Positions 1-8,365 of a DNA stretch of 64,000 bases are shown here, piece by piece. The notes beneath the pieces were generated by a model. It did not search any database. It was not told the DNA's origin and was given only the letters and a program-made list of their open reading frames with translations. Position numbers and translations under genes: made by a program. Source of the stretch: Pseudomonas mucidolens (GTDB taxonomy: Bacteria > Pseudomonadota > Gammaproteobacteria > Pseudomonadales > Pseudomonadaceae); assembly GCF_900106045.1 (NCBI RefSeq), contig NZ_LT629802.1, positions 1,798,001 through 1,862,000 of the forward strand, given 5' to 3'. The number at the start of each line of letters is the position of its first letter. Positions within the stretch are counted from its first letter, which is position 1.

Positions 1-38
1 AAATTATTTTTAAAACAATATTCCGCCGTGGAACTGAT

Positions 39-794
39 ATGGCCGTGAAGAAACTCAGTGCTCCAAACGTTACCAAGACCCGATTGCTGGACGCGACAGA
101 GGCTCTTTTTATCAAGTACGGTTATGACGCCGTCCTGCTGCGGCAAATTACCGAGAAGGCCCAGGTCAATCTCGCGGCGGTGAACTATCACTTCGGGGAC
201 AAGGATTCCCTGATGAAAACCCTGCTGATGCAACGCCTGGAGCCGCTCAACGAGCAGCGTCTGGAGTTGCTTGCGCGGTGCGAGGCCGAATCCGATGGGC
301 CGCTGGACTGCGACACGTTGCTCGGTGTGTTATTCGCGCCGGCCATGGGCATGGAACGTGCCGACCCGGCCAGTGGCGAAGGGCGCTCCTTCATTCGGTT
401 CCTGGGGCGTGTCTACAGCGACACTTCGCCATTTATCCAGGAATACCTCAAGGTTCACTACCAGCCGGTTTTCCAGCGTTTTTTCGAAGCGTTCGCGCAG
501 GCTTTGCCGGACCTGCCACGTAATGAGCTGGGGGTGCGCCTGCAATTTGCCCTCAAGGCAATCTCCGGAGTAATGGCCGGCACCGAGCTGCGCTTGCTGA
601 TGAACTCCATGAGTCTGGGCCGCCCGGCCACCGACGCCGAAGTCATGGCCAAGCTGATTACCCTGGTCTCGGCGGCCATTCGGGTACCGCAGCAAAGTCC
701 GGAAGCCGAATTGGCCCTGGCGCGGGTACTCGATACTCAGCGCGCCATTCGCGAGCAGGCGGCGATGCCCGCACCCGGCAAGGTAGCCCTTTGA
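39..794 (+). CDS. TetR/AcrR family transcriptional regulator
   Basis: A 251-residue DNA-binding repressor. Residues about 12-60 form the TetR helix-turn-helix, with the typical ITEKAQVNLAAVNYHFGDKD signature. The rest is an all-helical ligand and dimerisation domain. This HTH resembles PsrA-like TetR regulators of fatty-acid genes, but the C-terminal domain does not let me name a ligand. ATG 39 is the first in-frame ATG; only 38 bases of upstream sequence are visible, so the promoter and any divergent target lie outside the window. It converges on the FUSC gene, and a hairpin at 885-907 separates the two. Confidence 0.9.
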   Translation: MAVKKLSAPNVTKTRLLDATEALFIKYGYDAVLLRQITEKAQVNLAAVNYHFGDKDSLMKTLLMQRLEPLNEQRLELLARCEAESDGPLDCDTLLGVLFAPAMGMERADPASGEGRSFIRFLGRVYSDTSPFIQEYLKVHYQPVFQRFFEAFAQALPDLPRNELGVRLQFALKAISGVMAGTELRLLMNSMSLGRPATDAEVMAKLITLVSAAIRVPQQSPEAELALARVLDTQRAIREQAAMPAPGKVAL

Positions 795-878
795 TCGACT
801 GAAAGCCGGCTCGCCATGCGCCGGCCAGCTTTGTGGGTAAACCGCCCGCCACCCTGCAGACGCAGCCGAACCAGACGC

Positions 879-907
879 AAAAAAAAGCCCGCTGGGGCGG
901 CGGGCTT
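879..907 (-). terminator. Rho-independent terminator of the FUSC gene
   Basis: An 8-bp GC-rich stem (885-892 with 900-907, loop of 7) is preceded on the plus strand by eight A residues (879-886), which is a U-run in minus-strand RNA. It lies about 100 bp beyond the FUSC stop codon and may also stop transcripts of the converging TetR gene. Confidence 0.75.
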
Positions 908-1009
908 GATGTGCAGCGTTTGTAACGGATGAGGCTTCACACTACGTTTGTGGATGTGAATAAAGTGTGAAAAAAAAGTAAGAGAGTTTGTATGGGTTTG
1001 CTATCGCTA

Positions 1010-2089
1010 TTAGATCTTCCATCTTCCCGAGCTTTTCGCCAACCGACCGCTCATCGCATCCACGTTCGCCGCCAACTGCAACGTCAACAAACGGTAACCA
1101 TCCAGCGCATTGTGGACTGGAGCCGCCAACCCCGGCTCGGCCGTCGGCGTGCCGCTGGGTCGCTCAAGACGCTGGGTCGCGCCCGATTTCAGGGCCCTTG
1201 CCATCCCAATCAACTGCACCCGGATCTGCCGATGCTCAGCCTTGAGTGCCAGCTGCATTCGGGCCATCGCCTGTGCGTCTCGTGGATCAGGACGCGTATT
1301 GCCGAGAATCTCCAGGGTGCTGATGCACATCCGCAAGTGGCGCTGGATCGAATCCAGTTCGGTCATGGAAATCCGTACTTCCTTGGACACCGACGGCATC
1401 AACGAACGCAGTTGCAGCATGACCGCATTCAAGCGGTTGAGCAGCTTGAGGTGTTCATCGTCGGTCATCGACTGGCCATTGATCGTCCGGCTGTAGAGCG
1501 TCGCGCAATCCCGTAGCGCGCTGGCCAGGTTGTAGCGCCAGGAATACACGGCATACAGCGGCAGGGCGAAGGAAAACGCCAGGGCCAGGGCGATGCCGAT
1601 CAGAATATCGACGGTGCGCCACAAACCATCGGACAGTGGATTCTCACCATGCCCGGCGACGATAAATACGGTGATACCCGACAGTAGCGCGGTGTACCCA
1701 CCTTTGCCGATGGCGTGGTAGGAAAAGAACCCGCACACCACTGACATCAACAGATAGGTCAGCAGCGGTAAGCCCAGGTAGGCCTGTTGGGCGACCAGCA
1801 GCAAACCGACGCTGGCACCGATCAGAGTGCCATAAGCGCGTTCAACGGCTTTTTTGCCGATATTGCCGTGATGCTGCAAACCGCCGATCACCACCAGCAT
1901 CGTCACCGAAGCCCATTCGCCGTGGGGAAAATTTAGGCCGGTGGTCAGCAGGATGGTTGCCAGCAAGCCGATGGACACGCGGACCGCATGGATCAATTTG
2001 GCGTGACGATAGCGGCGATAAGGGTCGAGTAGCGGACGCAGCAAGCGCCGGGCAAACGGGTGCAGGCGTACAGCGGGAAAAAACTTCAT
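1010..2089 (-). CDS. FUSC family inner-membrane protein
   Basis: A 359-residue membrane protein of the fusaric-acid-resistance/YccS superfamily. The N-terminal half (about residues 35-190) has six or so hydrophobic segments and the family's loop after the first ones (HGEWASVTMLVVIGG, then a glycine-rich GTLIGASVGLLL). The C-terminal 170 residues are a soluble helical domain. At 359 residues it is about half the size of full YccS/AaeB proteins, so it is a single-module form. The likely role is aromatic or weak-acid efflux, or envelope maintenance; the substrate cannot be told from the sequence. It is transcribed alone and is separated from gapN-like 2226 by a REPIN. Confidence 0.85.
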   Translation of the reverse strand: MKFFPAVRLHPFARRLLRPLLDPYRRYRHAKLIHAVRVSIGLLATILLTTGLNFPHGEWASVTMLVVIGGLQHHGNIGKKAVERAYGTLIGASVGLLLVAQQAYLGLPLLTYLLMSVVCGFFSYHAIGKGGYTALLSGITVFIVAGHGENPLSDGLWRTVDILIGIALALAFSFALPLYAVYSWRYNLASALRDCATLYSRTINGQSMTDDEHLKLLNRLNAVMLQLRSLMPSVSKEVRISMTELDSIQRHLRMCISTLEILGNTRPDPRDAQAMARMQLALKAEHRQIRVQLIGMARALKSGATQRLERPSGTPTAEPGLAAPVHNALDGYRLLTLQLAANVDAMSGRLAKSSGRWKI

Positions 2090-2111
2090 TGGCTAAGGGG
2101 CCCCAAACCCA

Positions 2112-2217
2112 CTGTAGGAGCGAGCTTGCTCGCGAAAGCCTCAAGGACACTGCGTTTATCCAGATAACACGCGCCACCGATGACGCCAATGCACGAGCAA
2201 GCTTGCTTCTACAGTGC
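2112..2217. repeat. REPIN (inverted pair of REP sequences)
   Basis: REP core TAGGAGCGAGCTTGCTCGCG at about 2114-2133 and its inverted partner at about 2191-2214 are separated by roughly 55 bp. This is the standard Pseudomonas intergenic REP doublet; it sits between two minus-strand genes. Confidence 0.85.
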
Positions 2218-2225
2218 GTGTAATG

Positions 2226-3851
2226 TCAGAAAATATAGTCCGTGGTCAAAAAGCTCGAGGCCCGATCGCGAATGATATCGCTGATCAAGTCTTTGTTATG
2301 CGCCTGGAACTTGGTGGCCACCAGCGTGCGGATCGAAAATACCCGCAGCGCATCATGCACCGACAACGTGCCTTCGGCCGAGTTCTTGCGCCCGTTGAAC
2401 GGGAACGTGTCCGGCCCGCGCTGGCATTGGGCGTTGATATTGATCCGGCCGACCTGATTGGCGAAGGTGTCCACCAGCTTGCCGACTTGCGCGGGATCGG
2501 TGCCGAAGATACTCAACTGCTGACCGAAGTCCGATTCCAGGACGTAGTCGATCACCGTCTCCAGTTCGCGGTAGGGCACGATAGGTACCACCGGGCCGAA
2601 CTGCTCTTCATGGTAGACGCGCATTTGCGGGTTCACTGGGTACAGCACCGCCGGGTAGAAAAACGAACCGCGACTGACCCCGCCGTTGCGGTTCACCACA
2701 TGGGCGCCGTGGGTTTCGGCGTCAGCCACCAGGGCATGCAGGTAGTCGACCTTGCCGGGCTCCGGCAAGGGGGTCAGGGACACGCCATCTTCCCAGGGCA
2801 TGCCGGGTTTGAGTGTCGCCAGCTTGTGGTTGAATTTTTCGATAAAACTGTCGACTACGGCCTCATGCACGAAAAGGATTTTCAACGCCGTGCAGCGCTG
2901 GCCGTTGAACGACAGGGCACCGGTAACCGCCTCATTGACCGCGTTGTCCAGGTCAACTTCGGGCAACACAATTCCCGGATTCTTCGCATCCAGTCCCAGG
3001 GTGGCGCGCAACCGGTGAGGACGCGGGTGCAGCTTTTTCAAGTCGCTGGCGGCCTTGTTGGTGCCGATAAACGCAAAGATATCGATCTTGCCGCTGGCCA
3101 TCAGCGCGCTGACGGTTTCGCGCCCGCTGCCATAAATCACGTTGATCACCCCGGCCGGGAAGCTGTCGCGAAATGCCTCCAGCAACGGACGGATCAACAG
3201 CACGCCGAGCTTGGCCGGCTTGAAGACCACGGTGTTGCCCATGATCAGCGCCGGAATCAGCGTGGTGAAGGTTTCATTCAGCGGATAGTTGTAAGGGCCC
3301 ATGCACAACGCCACGCCCAGCGGCACGCGGCGGATTTGCCCGAGGGTGTCCTGCTCCAGTTCGAAGCGGCTGGAGCGGCGGTCCAGCTCCTTGAGGGCGT
3401 TGATGGTGTCGGTGATGTAATCGCAGGTGCGGTCGAACTCTTTCTGCGAATCCTGGAGGTTTTTGCCGATTTCCCACATCAGCAATTTCACCACGGCGTC
3501 GCGTTGCTCGCGCATGCGCCGCAAAAAAGCTTCGACGTGCTGGATACGTTCAACCACGCGCAAGGTTGGCCAAGTGCCCTGGCCACGGTCATAGGCACGG
3601 ACCGCGGCGTCGAGGGCGGTCAAGGCGGTTTCGGCATTCAGCAGCGGGGTGCTGCCGATGATCACCGGCGCATCGCCATCGGGCCCACTCACTTGCACCG
3701 GGCTGCGCACCTGGGCCAAGGGGCCATCCCACGTGCGTAACTGGCCGTCCACCAAATAGTCACGTTGTTCGATCGGGGCCGGGAGCCGGAATTGCTCGGG
3801 AATCTCATTGGCGCCGGGAAACAGATTGGCAAGCAAGTGATCGGTGGTCAT
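2226..3851 (-). CDS. GapN-like NADP-dependent aldehyde dehydrogenase
   Basis: A 541-residue ALDH-superfamily enzyme of the non-phosphorylating glyceraldehyde-3-phosphate dehydrogenase type (as in Pseudomonas proteins annotated GapN), predicted to oxidise G3P to 3-phosphoglycerate with NADP in the cytosol. Visible are the cofactor segment NTVVFKPAK, the nucleotide-binding IGTNKAASDLK and the catalytic cysteine in FNGQRCTALK. The segment that normally carries the general-base glutamate (LELGGKN in most ALDHs) reads LGLDAKNPGIVL, so Glu is replaced by Gly. At 541 residues it is longer than the usual 475-500, with an N-terminal extension of about 50. It stands alone in a monocistronic unit. The exact substrate is inferred from family resemblance only. 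Confidence 0.85.
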   Translation of the reverse strand: MTTDHLLANLFPGANEIPEQFRLPAPIEQRDYLVDGQLRTWDGPLAQVRSPVQVSGPDGDAPVIIGSTPLLNAETALTALDAAVRAYDRGQGTWPTLRVVERIQHVEAFLRRMREQRDAVVKLLMWEIGKNLQDSQKEFDRTCDYITDTINALKELDRRSSRFELEQDTLGQIRRVPLGVALCMGPYNYPLNETFTTLIPALIMGNTVVFKPAKLGVLLIRPLLEAFRDSFPAGVINVIYGSGRETVSALMASGKIDIFAFIGTNKAASDLKKLHPRPHRLRATLGLDAKNPGIVLPEVDLDNAVNEAVTGALSFNGQRCTALKILFVHEAVVDSFIEKFNHKLATLKPGMPWEDGVSLTPLPEPGKVDYLHALVADAETHGAHVVNRNGGVSRGSFFYPAVLYPVNPQMRVYHEEQFGPVVPIVPYRELETVIDYVLESDFGQQLSIFGTDPAQVGKLVDTFANQVGRININAQCQRGPDTFPFNGRKNSAEGTLSVHDALRVFSIRTLVATKFQAHNKDLISDIIRDRASSFLTTDYIF

Positions 3852-3990
3852 GTCGCTACCCCTGGAGTGGTTGCACAGCGTGGCTTAGAGATTCCCCTAT
3901 CTGAAGGCTCTGTTGCAAGGCTTACGCGTTATCCCCTACGCACAGCGGCGTGCGCCGGGTAAACTGGCGGGCTTACTTGAAGGAGTTCAC

Positions 3991-4857
3991 ATGAGTCAGT
4001 ACCAGCCGGGCATTCTTGCCGCACCGGTGCCTTTGCAGGCACGCCATCTGTTTTTTGCCGTCGAGTCGATTGAAGCCGTACCCGCGGCACTCGATGCATT
4101 GTTGCAGTTGGTCGACTCGGCCGTGGTGGTAGGGCTCGGCGAGCCACTGGTCAATGCGCTTGGCACGCAGATCGAGGGGCTACGCAGCTTCCCGCACATC
4201 AGCGGTCCAGGCGCTGACAACCCATCGACTCAGCACGCGCTGTGGTGCTGGCTGCATGGCGAGGACCGGGGTGAGTTGCTGCTACGCAGCCGAGTCTTTG
4301 AAAAAACCTTGGCGCCGGCGTTTCGCCTGGTGCAGATGACCGAAGGTTTCCGCTACAAGAGCGGTTTCGACCTGACCGACTACGAAGACGGCACCGAAAA
4401 CCCCCATGACGATGCGGCCGTCGAAGCCGCGGTAAGTGCAAGCGGTGCCAGTTTTGCCGCGATCCAGCAATGGCAACATGACCTGGATGGGTTCGCCGCG
4501 TTGCCGGCCGAGGAGCGCGACCATATCATCGGTCGTCGCCATGGCGACAACGAAGAACTGGACTCCGCTCCGGAGTCCGCGCACGTCAAGCGTACCGCCC
4601 AGGAAAGCTTCAGCCCCGAAGCGTTTGTCGTACGCCGCTCCATGCCGTGGGCGGAAAATGGTCAGGCGGGGTTGATGTTCCTCGCGTTCGGGCATTCCTT
4701 CGATGCCTTTGAGGCTCAACTGCGGCGCATGAGTGGCCTGGAAGACGGCATTGTCGATGGCCTGTACCGTATCAGCACGCCGCTGACGGGCGGCTATTAT
4801 TGGTGCCCGCCGCTCCGGGACGGGCGCCTGGACTTGAGTGCCGTGCTGGCAGCTTGA
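3991..4857 (+). CDS. DyP-type peroxidase (YfeX-like)
   Basis: A 288-residue haem peroxidase of the dye-decolorising family. The DyP GxxDG-type motif appears as TDYEDGTENP (about residue 130). The proximal haem histidine is probably in ESAHVKR, and the distal arginine region is VVRRSMPW. The C-terminal block AFGHSFDAFEAQLRRMSG is typical of the YfeX/TyrA branch. There is no signal peptide, so it is cytoplasmic or encapsulin cargo, but no encapsulin gene is visible. ATG 3991 is preferred over upstream in-frame starts because AAGGAG lies 6-7 bp before it. The physiological substrate is unknown. Confidence 0.92.
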   Translation: MSQYQPGILAAPVPLQARHLFFAVESIEAVPAALDALLQLVDSAVVVGLGEPLVNALGTQIEGLRSFPHISGPGADNPSTQHALWCWLHGEDRGELLLRSRVFEKTLAPAFRLVQMTEGFRYKSGFDLTDYEDGTENPHDDAAVEAAVSASGASFAAIQQWQHDLDGFAALPAEERDHIIGRRHGDNEELDSAPESAHVKRTAQESFSPEAFVVRRSMPWAENGQAGLMFLAFGHSFDAFEAQLRRMSGLEDGIVDGLYRISTPLTGGYYWCPPLRDGRLDLSAVLAA

Positions 4858-4876
4858 ATCCGTGCGCAGTGCCAAC

Positions 4877-4907
4877 GCCGCGATGAGCCCACGGACTCAT
4901 TCGCGGC
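4877..4907. terminator. Bidirectional hairpin between convergent genes
   Basis: An imperfect inverted repeat (GCCGCGATGAG facing CTCATTCGCGGC, one bulge) lies between the stop codons of the DyP peroxidase and the DUF3087 protein. There is no clear T-run, so it may act as a weak or Rho-assisted terminator. Confidence 0.45.
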
Positions 4908-4925
4908 TGTCCGCCCCGCCGAGTC

Positions 4926-5447
4926 TCAAGGGTTTTTCAGCGCTTGCAGCCACGCCGGGTCCAGGCGTGACTGCTCGAGTTTGATCCCCAGTGCTTGCAT
5001 CCTTGTCTGGTGCTCATCCATTTCCCGTACCAGTTGCGCCTGGGCGCTGGAGTTGGCATCCAACTCATGCATTTGCGTCAGGCCCAAATGATAGAAGCGC
5101 AGCAGCTTCATCGCCGCCGGGTCGTTGGCCTGAACCTGTTCCTTGACCTGGTGCATGACATTGGTCACGCGCATCAGGTTGCGCTTGAGCTGCCAGCCGT
5201 ACACCGCCGGCGCCAGCCAGGCCTGGGACCAGAAAGGGCCGCGCACCAGCATCACGGTCAGTACCACGCCGGCCAGCACACCCGCGACGTTGAAGCGAAA
5301 ATTATCGCCGCCGGGTTCGCCAAACAGCATCACCGCCAAGCTTGATAGCAGCATTGTCAGGGCGACGAATATCACCGCGACGATCAGCGTGCTGCGCCGG
5401 GTCTGCTGGCGATAGGTTTGCGGGTCGCAAGGTTTGATCTCGAACAT
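4926..5447 (-). CDS. DUF3087 family membrane protein
   Basis: About 173 residues. There are two transmembrane segments near residues 17-45 and 50-72 (STLIVAVIFVALTMLLSSLA; FNVAGVLAGVVLTVMLV), then a cytosolic helical tail rich in Gln and Glu. It matches the small gammaproteobacterial DUF3087 family of unknown function. Start chosen at the MFEIKP methionine, which is where family members usually begin and which has a GGAG about 12 bp upstream. An in-frame ATG at 5465 would add six residues but has no ribosome-binding site. Confidence 0.75.
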   Translation of the reverse strand: MFEIKPCDPQTYRQQTRRSTLIVAVIFVALTMLLSSLAVMLFGEPGGDNFRFNVAGVLAGVVLTVMLVRGPFWSQAWLAPAVYGWQLKRNLMRVTNVMHQVKEQVQANDPAAMKLLRFYHLGLTQMHELDANSSAQAQLVREMDEHQTRMQALGIKLEQSRLDPAWLQALKNP

Positions 5448-5622
5448 CCGGGTAGCAGTCTCCATGAAAGAAGTAGGGGCATTGAGCGACGCGGCATCTT
5501 CTCATGCTTTGCAGCCGTAGTGACAAAGTCGATCAAGACGCCCGCCCGGCATTCAGTTTGAACGATGGTCGCCACGGTTTTCTCTAAGTCCTGTATGCAC
5601 CGCAATTCAAGTGAGGTGGACC

Positions 5623-5799
5623 ATGACCCGGTATCAGCAGCAACCCGGCCCCGAAAACCCCGACGAACCGATCATGCCGGGCGAGGTGGAGCGTGATAAC
5701 GACGCCAACCGCCCGAACGATCCGGTCAGGCGTGAGCAAGAAGAAGAGCAGGTGGAAGAGCATCTGGAACACCTGCACGATGAAGCCCGTGCGCTTTGA
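5623..5799 (+). CDS. Small charged hypothetical protein
   Basis: A 58-residue, strongly acidic hydrophilic protein (MTRYQQQPGPENPDEP..., then a Glu/Gln-rich helix EEEQVEEHLEHLH). No hydrophobic core and no known fold can be seen; it is probably disordered with one helix. ATG 5623 follows GAGGTGG by 3-5 bp; a GTG at 5611 is the alternative. Its stop lies 23 bp before the next small gene, which suggests a bicistronic unit. Function unknown. Confidence 0.65.
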   Translation: MTRYQQQPGPENPDEPIMPGEVERDNDANRPNDPVRREQEEEQVEEHLEHLHDEARAL

Positions 5800-5822
5800 A
5801 GCGACGAGTACAGGAGGTTATT

Positions 5823-6032
5823 GTGACTGAGCATTCTAAAAAGCCTGATGGTCCGCATTCGTCGGAACATGCCACTGATCGTGATGAATTGGATTTCGAC
5901 CCGGACTCGCCGGATCTGGCCGACCCGCAAGTCGATCCGATAGGCCCGGCGATTGCGCCGCTGGATAAAGAAAACAAGGAAAAGCCTGCCAGGCAGCCGG
6001 CCTATGATCCTTTAGGTGATTTGAAACCTTGA
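5823..6032 (+). CDS. Small acidic, proline/aspartate-rich hypothetical protein
   Basis: A 69-residue disordered-looking protein rich in Asp and Pro (DELDFDPDSPDLADPQVDP). The start is taken as GTG 5823 because a perfect AGGAGG lies at 5812-5817. This context overrides the first in-frame ATG at 5796, which would overlap the upstream gene. It pairs with the preceding small acidic gene. No function can be assigned; similar unannotated proteins are common in fluorescent pseudomonads. Confidence 0.65.
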   Translation: MTEHSKKPDGPHSSEHATDRDELDFDPDSPDLADPQVDPIGPAIAPLDKENKEKPARQPAYDPLGDLKP

Positions 6033-6044
6033 TGGAAATATCCC

Positions 6045-6071
6045 GCAGGGCACTTGAAACAAGCGCCCTGC
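6045..6071. terminator. Hairpin between convergent small genes
   Basis: GCAGGGC and GCCCTGC arms (6045-6051, 6065-6071), with an inner CTTG/CAAG pairing, lie between the end of the small acidic gene and the end of the DUF6555-like gene. There is no T-run on either strand. Confidence 0.45.
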
Positions 6072-6080
6072 AGGCTTCAC

Positions 6081-6329
6081 TCACTCGCCAAATCGCTTAG
6101 GCGCAACCCAGGTTACATCGGTGATGCCGTATTTTTCCGCCCATGGCCGCGTGGTTTTCTTGGTGCGTTCATGGCCGGGCCGGCCAATACGGCCAACATG
6201 GGCAACTCCTGCATCGCAGCTGGCCCAGTGCCAGGCTTCAGCGTTATTCATCACCTCCGCGCGCACCACGAAGGATTTCACTTCTCCATGAAGCCGGTAG
6301 TGGATGGTGTAGATCGTTGCGGTACTCAT
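6081..6329 (-). CDS. DUF6555-like small protein
   Basis: An 82-residue protein beginning MSTATIYTIHYRLHGEVKSF, with a conserved central AEAWHWASCDAGV block and C-terminal KYGITDVTWVAP. I recognise this as a Pseudomonas-restricted family (probably DUF6555) of unknown function; the name is from memory and not verified. There is no signal peptide or membrane segment. It is monocistronic, with about 135 bp to the divergent nat gene. Confidence 0.7.
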   Translation of the reverse strand: MSTATIYTIHYRLHGEVKSFVVRAEVMNNAEAWHWASCDAGVAHVGRIGRPGHERTKKTTRPWAEKYGITDVTWVAPKRFGE

Positions 6330-6488
6330 ATCGACTCCCTGTGTTGATATGGAATGGATTCAATATGGTTCAGAAAGGTTCAGAAAGTTTGCCGCGAAAG
6401 CACAGAGGCGGTTGACGCAGATCACAATTGGTAACATACGTGGTTCTGAGTATTAGTATTTCTTTTGCCCCGCGCCAAGGACCGAGCC

Positions 6489-7331
6489 ATGCCCGAGGAT
6501 ACGCCACGTTTGACCCACAGCCGTCTGTATCTGGAACGCTTGGGTTATGCCACGCCGCCGCCGCCGACCCTGCAAACCCTGGCGCAACTGCAGTTGCGTC
6601 ATGTCAGCAGCTTCGCCTTTGAAACCCTCTCGAGTCTGCTGCGCGCGCCGGTGCACATCGATTTGCCCAGCGTTGAGCAAAAGGTCTTGTTGGACGGACG
6701 CGGTGGTTATTGCTACGAATTGAACCAGATGTTCCTGGCGTTGCTGCAGATGTTGGGCTTTGAGGCGCGCGGCATCACTGGCCGGGTGGTGATGGGCGGT
6801 CCTCCCGATGCGCTCACGCCGCGCACCCATCGCCTCAGCCTGGTGACACTGGACGGTGTGCGCTACATCACTGACGTTGGCTTTGGTGGAATGGTGCCCA
6901 CCAGTCCGTTACAGGTGGACACCGAGGTGCCGCAGGCCACGCCGCATGAACGCTATCGCCTGACCGCGAAGGAGGGCAGCTACACCTTATGGGCCGAGGT
7001 TGGCGGAGAATGGCGTGGGCTTTATGTGTTCGATCTGCAGGCGCAGTCGCATTTCGATTACGAAATCGGCAACTGGTACGTCTGCACCCATCCCCAATCA
7101 CCGTTTCTCGGGCAACTGAAAGTCGCGCTGATCGGCCCGGGCCTGCGCCGTACGTTAAACAACGGCCATTACGCCGTGCATTACCTGGACCGGGACAGTG
7201 AAAAGCGCTCCATCCACGAGGTGGATGAGTTACTCGCGCTGCTGGAAAATAGCTTCGGGCTGCGCTTGCCCATGGACCCACAATTGCGGCCCAGGCTGAT
7301 GGAGATTCTGGCTGCTCCTGCCGTTTTATAA
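6489..7331 (+). CDS. nat: Arylamine N-acetyltransferase
   Basis: A 280-residue NAT family enzyme that moves an acetyl group from acetyl-CoA to arylamines or hydrazines (cytosolic). The Cys-His-Asp triad is visible: RGGYCYELN (about residue 70), THRLSLV (about 110) and DVGFGG (about 125). The length matches the family (275-285). ATG 6489 is chosen because AAGGA lies about 8 bp upstream; a TTG at 6465 in the same frame lacks such support. It is followed by a gene relic and then an aldo/keto reductase, with no obvious functional partner. Confidence 0.93.
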   Translation: MPEDTPRLTHSRLYLERLGYATPPPPTLQTLAQLQLRHVSSFAFETLSSLLRAPVHIDLPSVEQKVLLDGRGGYCYELNQMFLALLQMLGFEARGITGRVVMGGPPDALTPRTHRLSLVTLDGVRYITDVGFGGMVPTSPLQVDTEVPQATPHERYRLTAKEGSYTLWAEVGGEWRGLYVFDLQAQSHFDYEIGNWYVCTHPQSPFLGQLKVALIGPGLRRTLNNGHYAVHYLDRDSEKRSIHEVDELLALLENSFGLRLPMDPQLRPRLMEILAAPAVL

Positions 7332-7350
7332 ATCTAGACCCTTGACTTAG

Positions 7351-7551
7351 AGCCTTGCCTACAACGACTTCAAGCTTGAAGCCGGCAGCGAAAGCGACAA
7401 GGAGCACATGCTTGAAGCCGGCCTGTTCTATAACGTTGGCAACAAGCTCACGGCTGAGTCCGGGTTTATCTATCAGGCCGGGGTCGAGGCCAAATTTGGC
7501 AAGGACGTGCTGATCGCACACTCATTTGGAGGTTGGCATGCGCACCATTGA
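7351..7551 (+). pseudogene. Possible outer-membrane beta-barrel gene fragment
   Basis: Between nat and the aldo/keto reductase one frame stays open from just after a TAG at 7348 to a TGA at 7549. The first 50 residues (AYNDFKLEAGSESDKEH..., GLFYNVGNKLTAESGFIYQAG, VEAKFGKD) alternate polar and non-polar residues, with Tyr/Phe and Gly turns like strands of an outer-membrane protein. There is no start with a suitable position and no signal peptide, and the frame runs into the next gene's start. It is best read as the remnant of a barrel-protein gene whose 5' part is lost. This is a composition argument only. Confidence 0.35.
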
Positions 7552-8359
7552 TCTGGCGGGCACCCCGGTTCCTGTCATCGGCCAGGGCACCTGGCGCATG
7601 GGGGAAAACCCCGGGCAGCGCAGCGCGGAGGTCGCGGCACTGCAACTGGGCATCGACGAAGGCATGAGCTTGATCGACACGGCACAAATGTACGGCGAGG
7701 GCGGTGCTGAAGAAGTGGTCGGAGAGGCGATACTCGGGCGACGGGAGCGGGTGTTTCTGGTCAGCAAAATTTATCCGCATAACGCCAGCCATCAAGGTGT
7801 TCCCCGGGCGTGCGAGGCCAGTCTTCGGCGCCTGGGCACCGATTATATCGACCTGTATCTCCTGCATTGGCGTGGGCAATACCCCCTCGAAGAAACTGTG
7901 GAAGCGTTCGAGCGTCTGCGTGAAGCCGGCAAGATCGGTCGCTGGGGCGTGTCCAATTTCGATGTGGCGGATCTTCAGGAACTGGCGTCACCGGCCTGCG
8001 CGACCAATCAGGTGCTGTACAACATCCAGGAGCGAGGTATTGAATTCGACCTGTTGCCGTGGCGGCAACACCATAACCTGCCGTTGATGGCTTACTGCCC
8101 GATTGCTCAGGGCGGTGATTTGCTGTCCAGTCCGACCCTCAGGCAAATTGCCCTCCGTCACGCTGTGACACCGGCTCAGGTTTGCCTGGCCTGGGTGTTG
8201 CGCCAGCCGGGTGTCATCGCCATTCCCAAGGCGGTAACGCCTGAGCACGTTAGGCTTAACGCCGCCGCCGCCAAACTTGTTCTCGATGCACATGATCTGG
8301 ACGCCATTGATCGAGTGTTCGGCGCGCCAAAACGCAAGCATCCGCTGGCGATGGTTTGA
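7538..8359 (+). CDS. Aldo/keto reductase
   Basis: A 273-residue NADPH-dependent oxidoreductase of the AKR superfamily, close to the YeaE/Tas type. The catalytic tetrad is visible: Asp in SLIDTAQMYG, Tyr in the same motif, Lys in FLVSKIYPHN and His in YLLHWRG. The NADPH-binding end includes IPKAVTPEHVRLN. Start ATG 7538 has GGAGG 5 bp upstream. It acts on small aldehydes or ketones in the cytosol; the substrate is unknown. It converges with the DUF6388-like gene. Confidence 0.9.
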   Translation: MRTIDLAGTPVPVIGQGTWRMGENPGQRSAEVAALQLGIDEGMSLIDTAQMYGEGGAEEVVGEAILGRRERVFLVSKIYPHNASHQGVPRACEASLRRLGTDYIDLYLLHWRGQYPLEETVEAFERLREAGKIGRWGVSNFDVADLQELASPACATNQVLYNIQERGIEFDLLPWRQHHNLPLMAYCPIAQGGDLLSSPTLRQIALRHAVTPAQVCLAWVLRQPGVIAIPKAVTPEHVRLNAAAAKLVLDAHDLDAIDRVFGAPKRKHPLAMV

Positions 8360-8365
8360 CGCCAG

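Noticed and set aside
2214..3740. A 508-codon open frame on the plus strand opposite the GapN-like gene
   Set aside because: Antisense shadow; the minus-strand frame has the ALDH motifs, and the plus one has no ribosome-binding site or recognisable domain.
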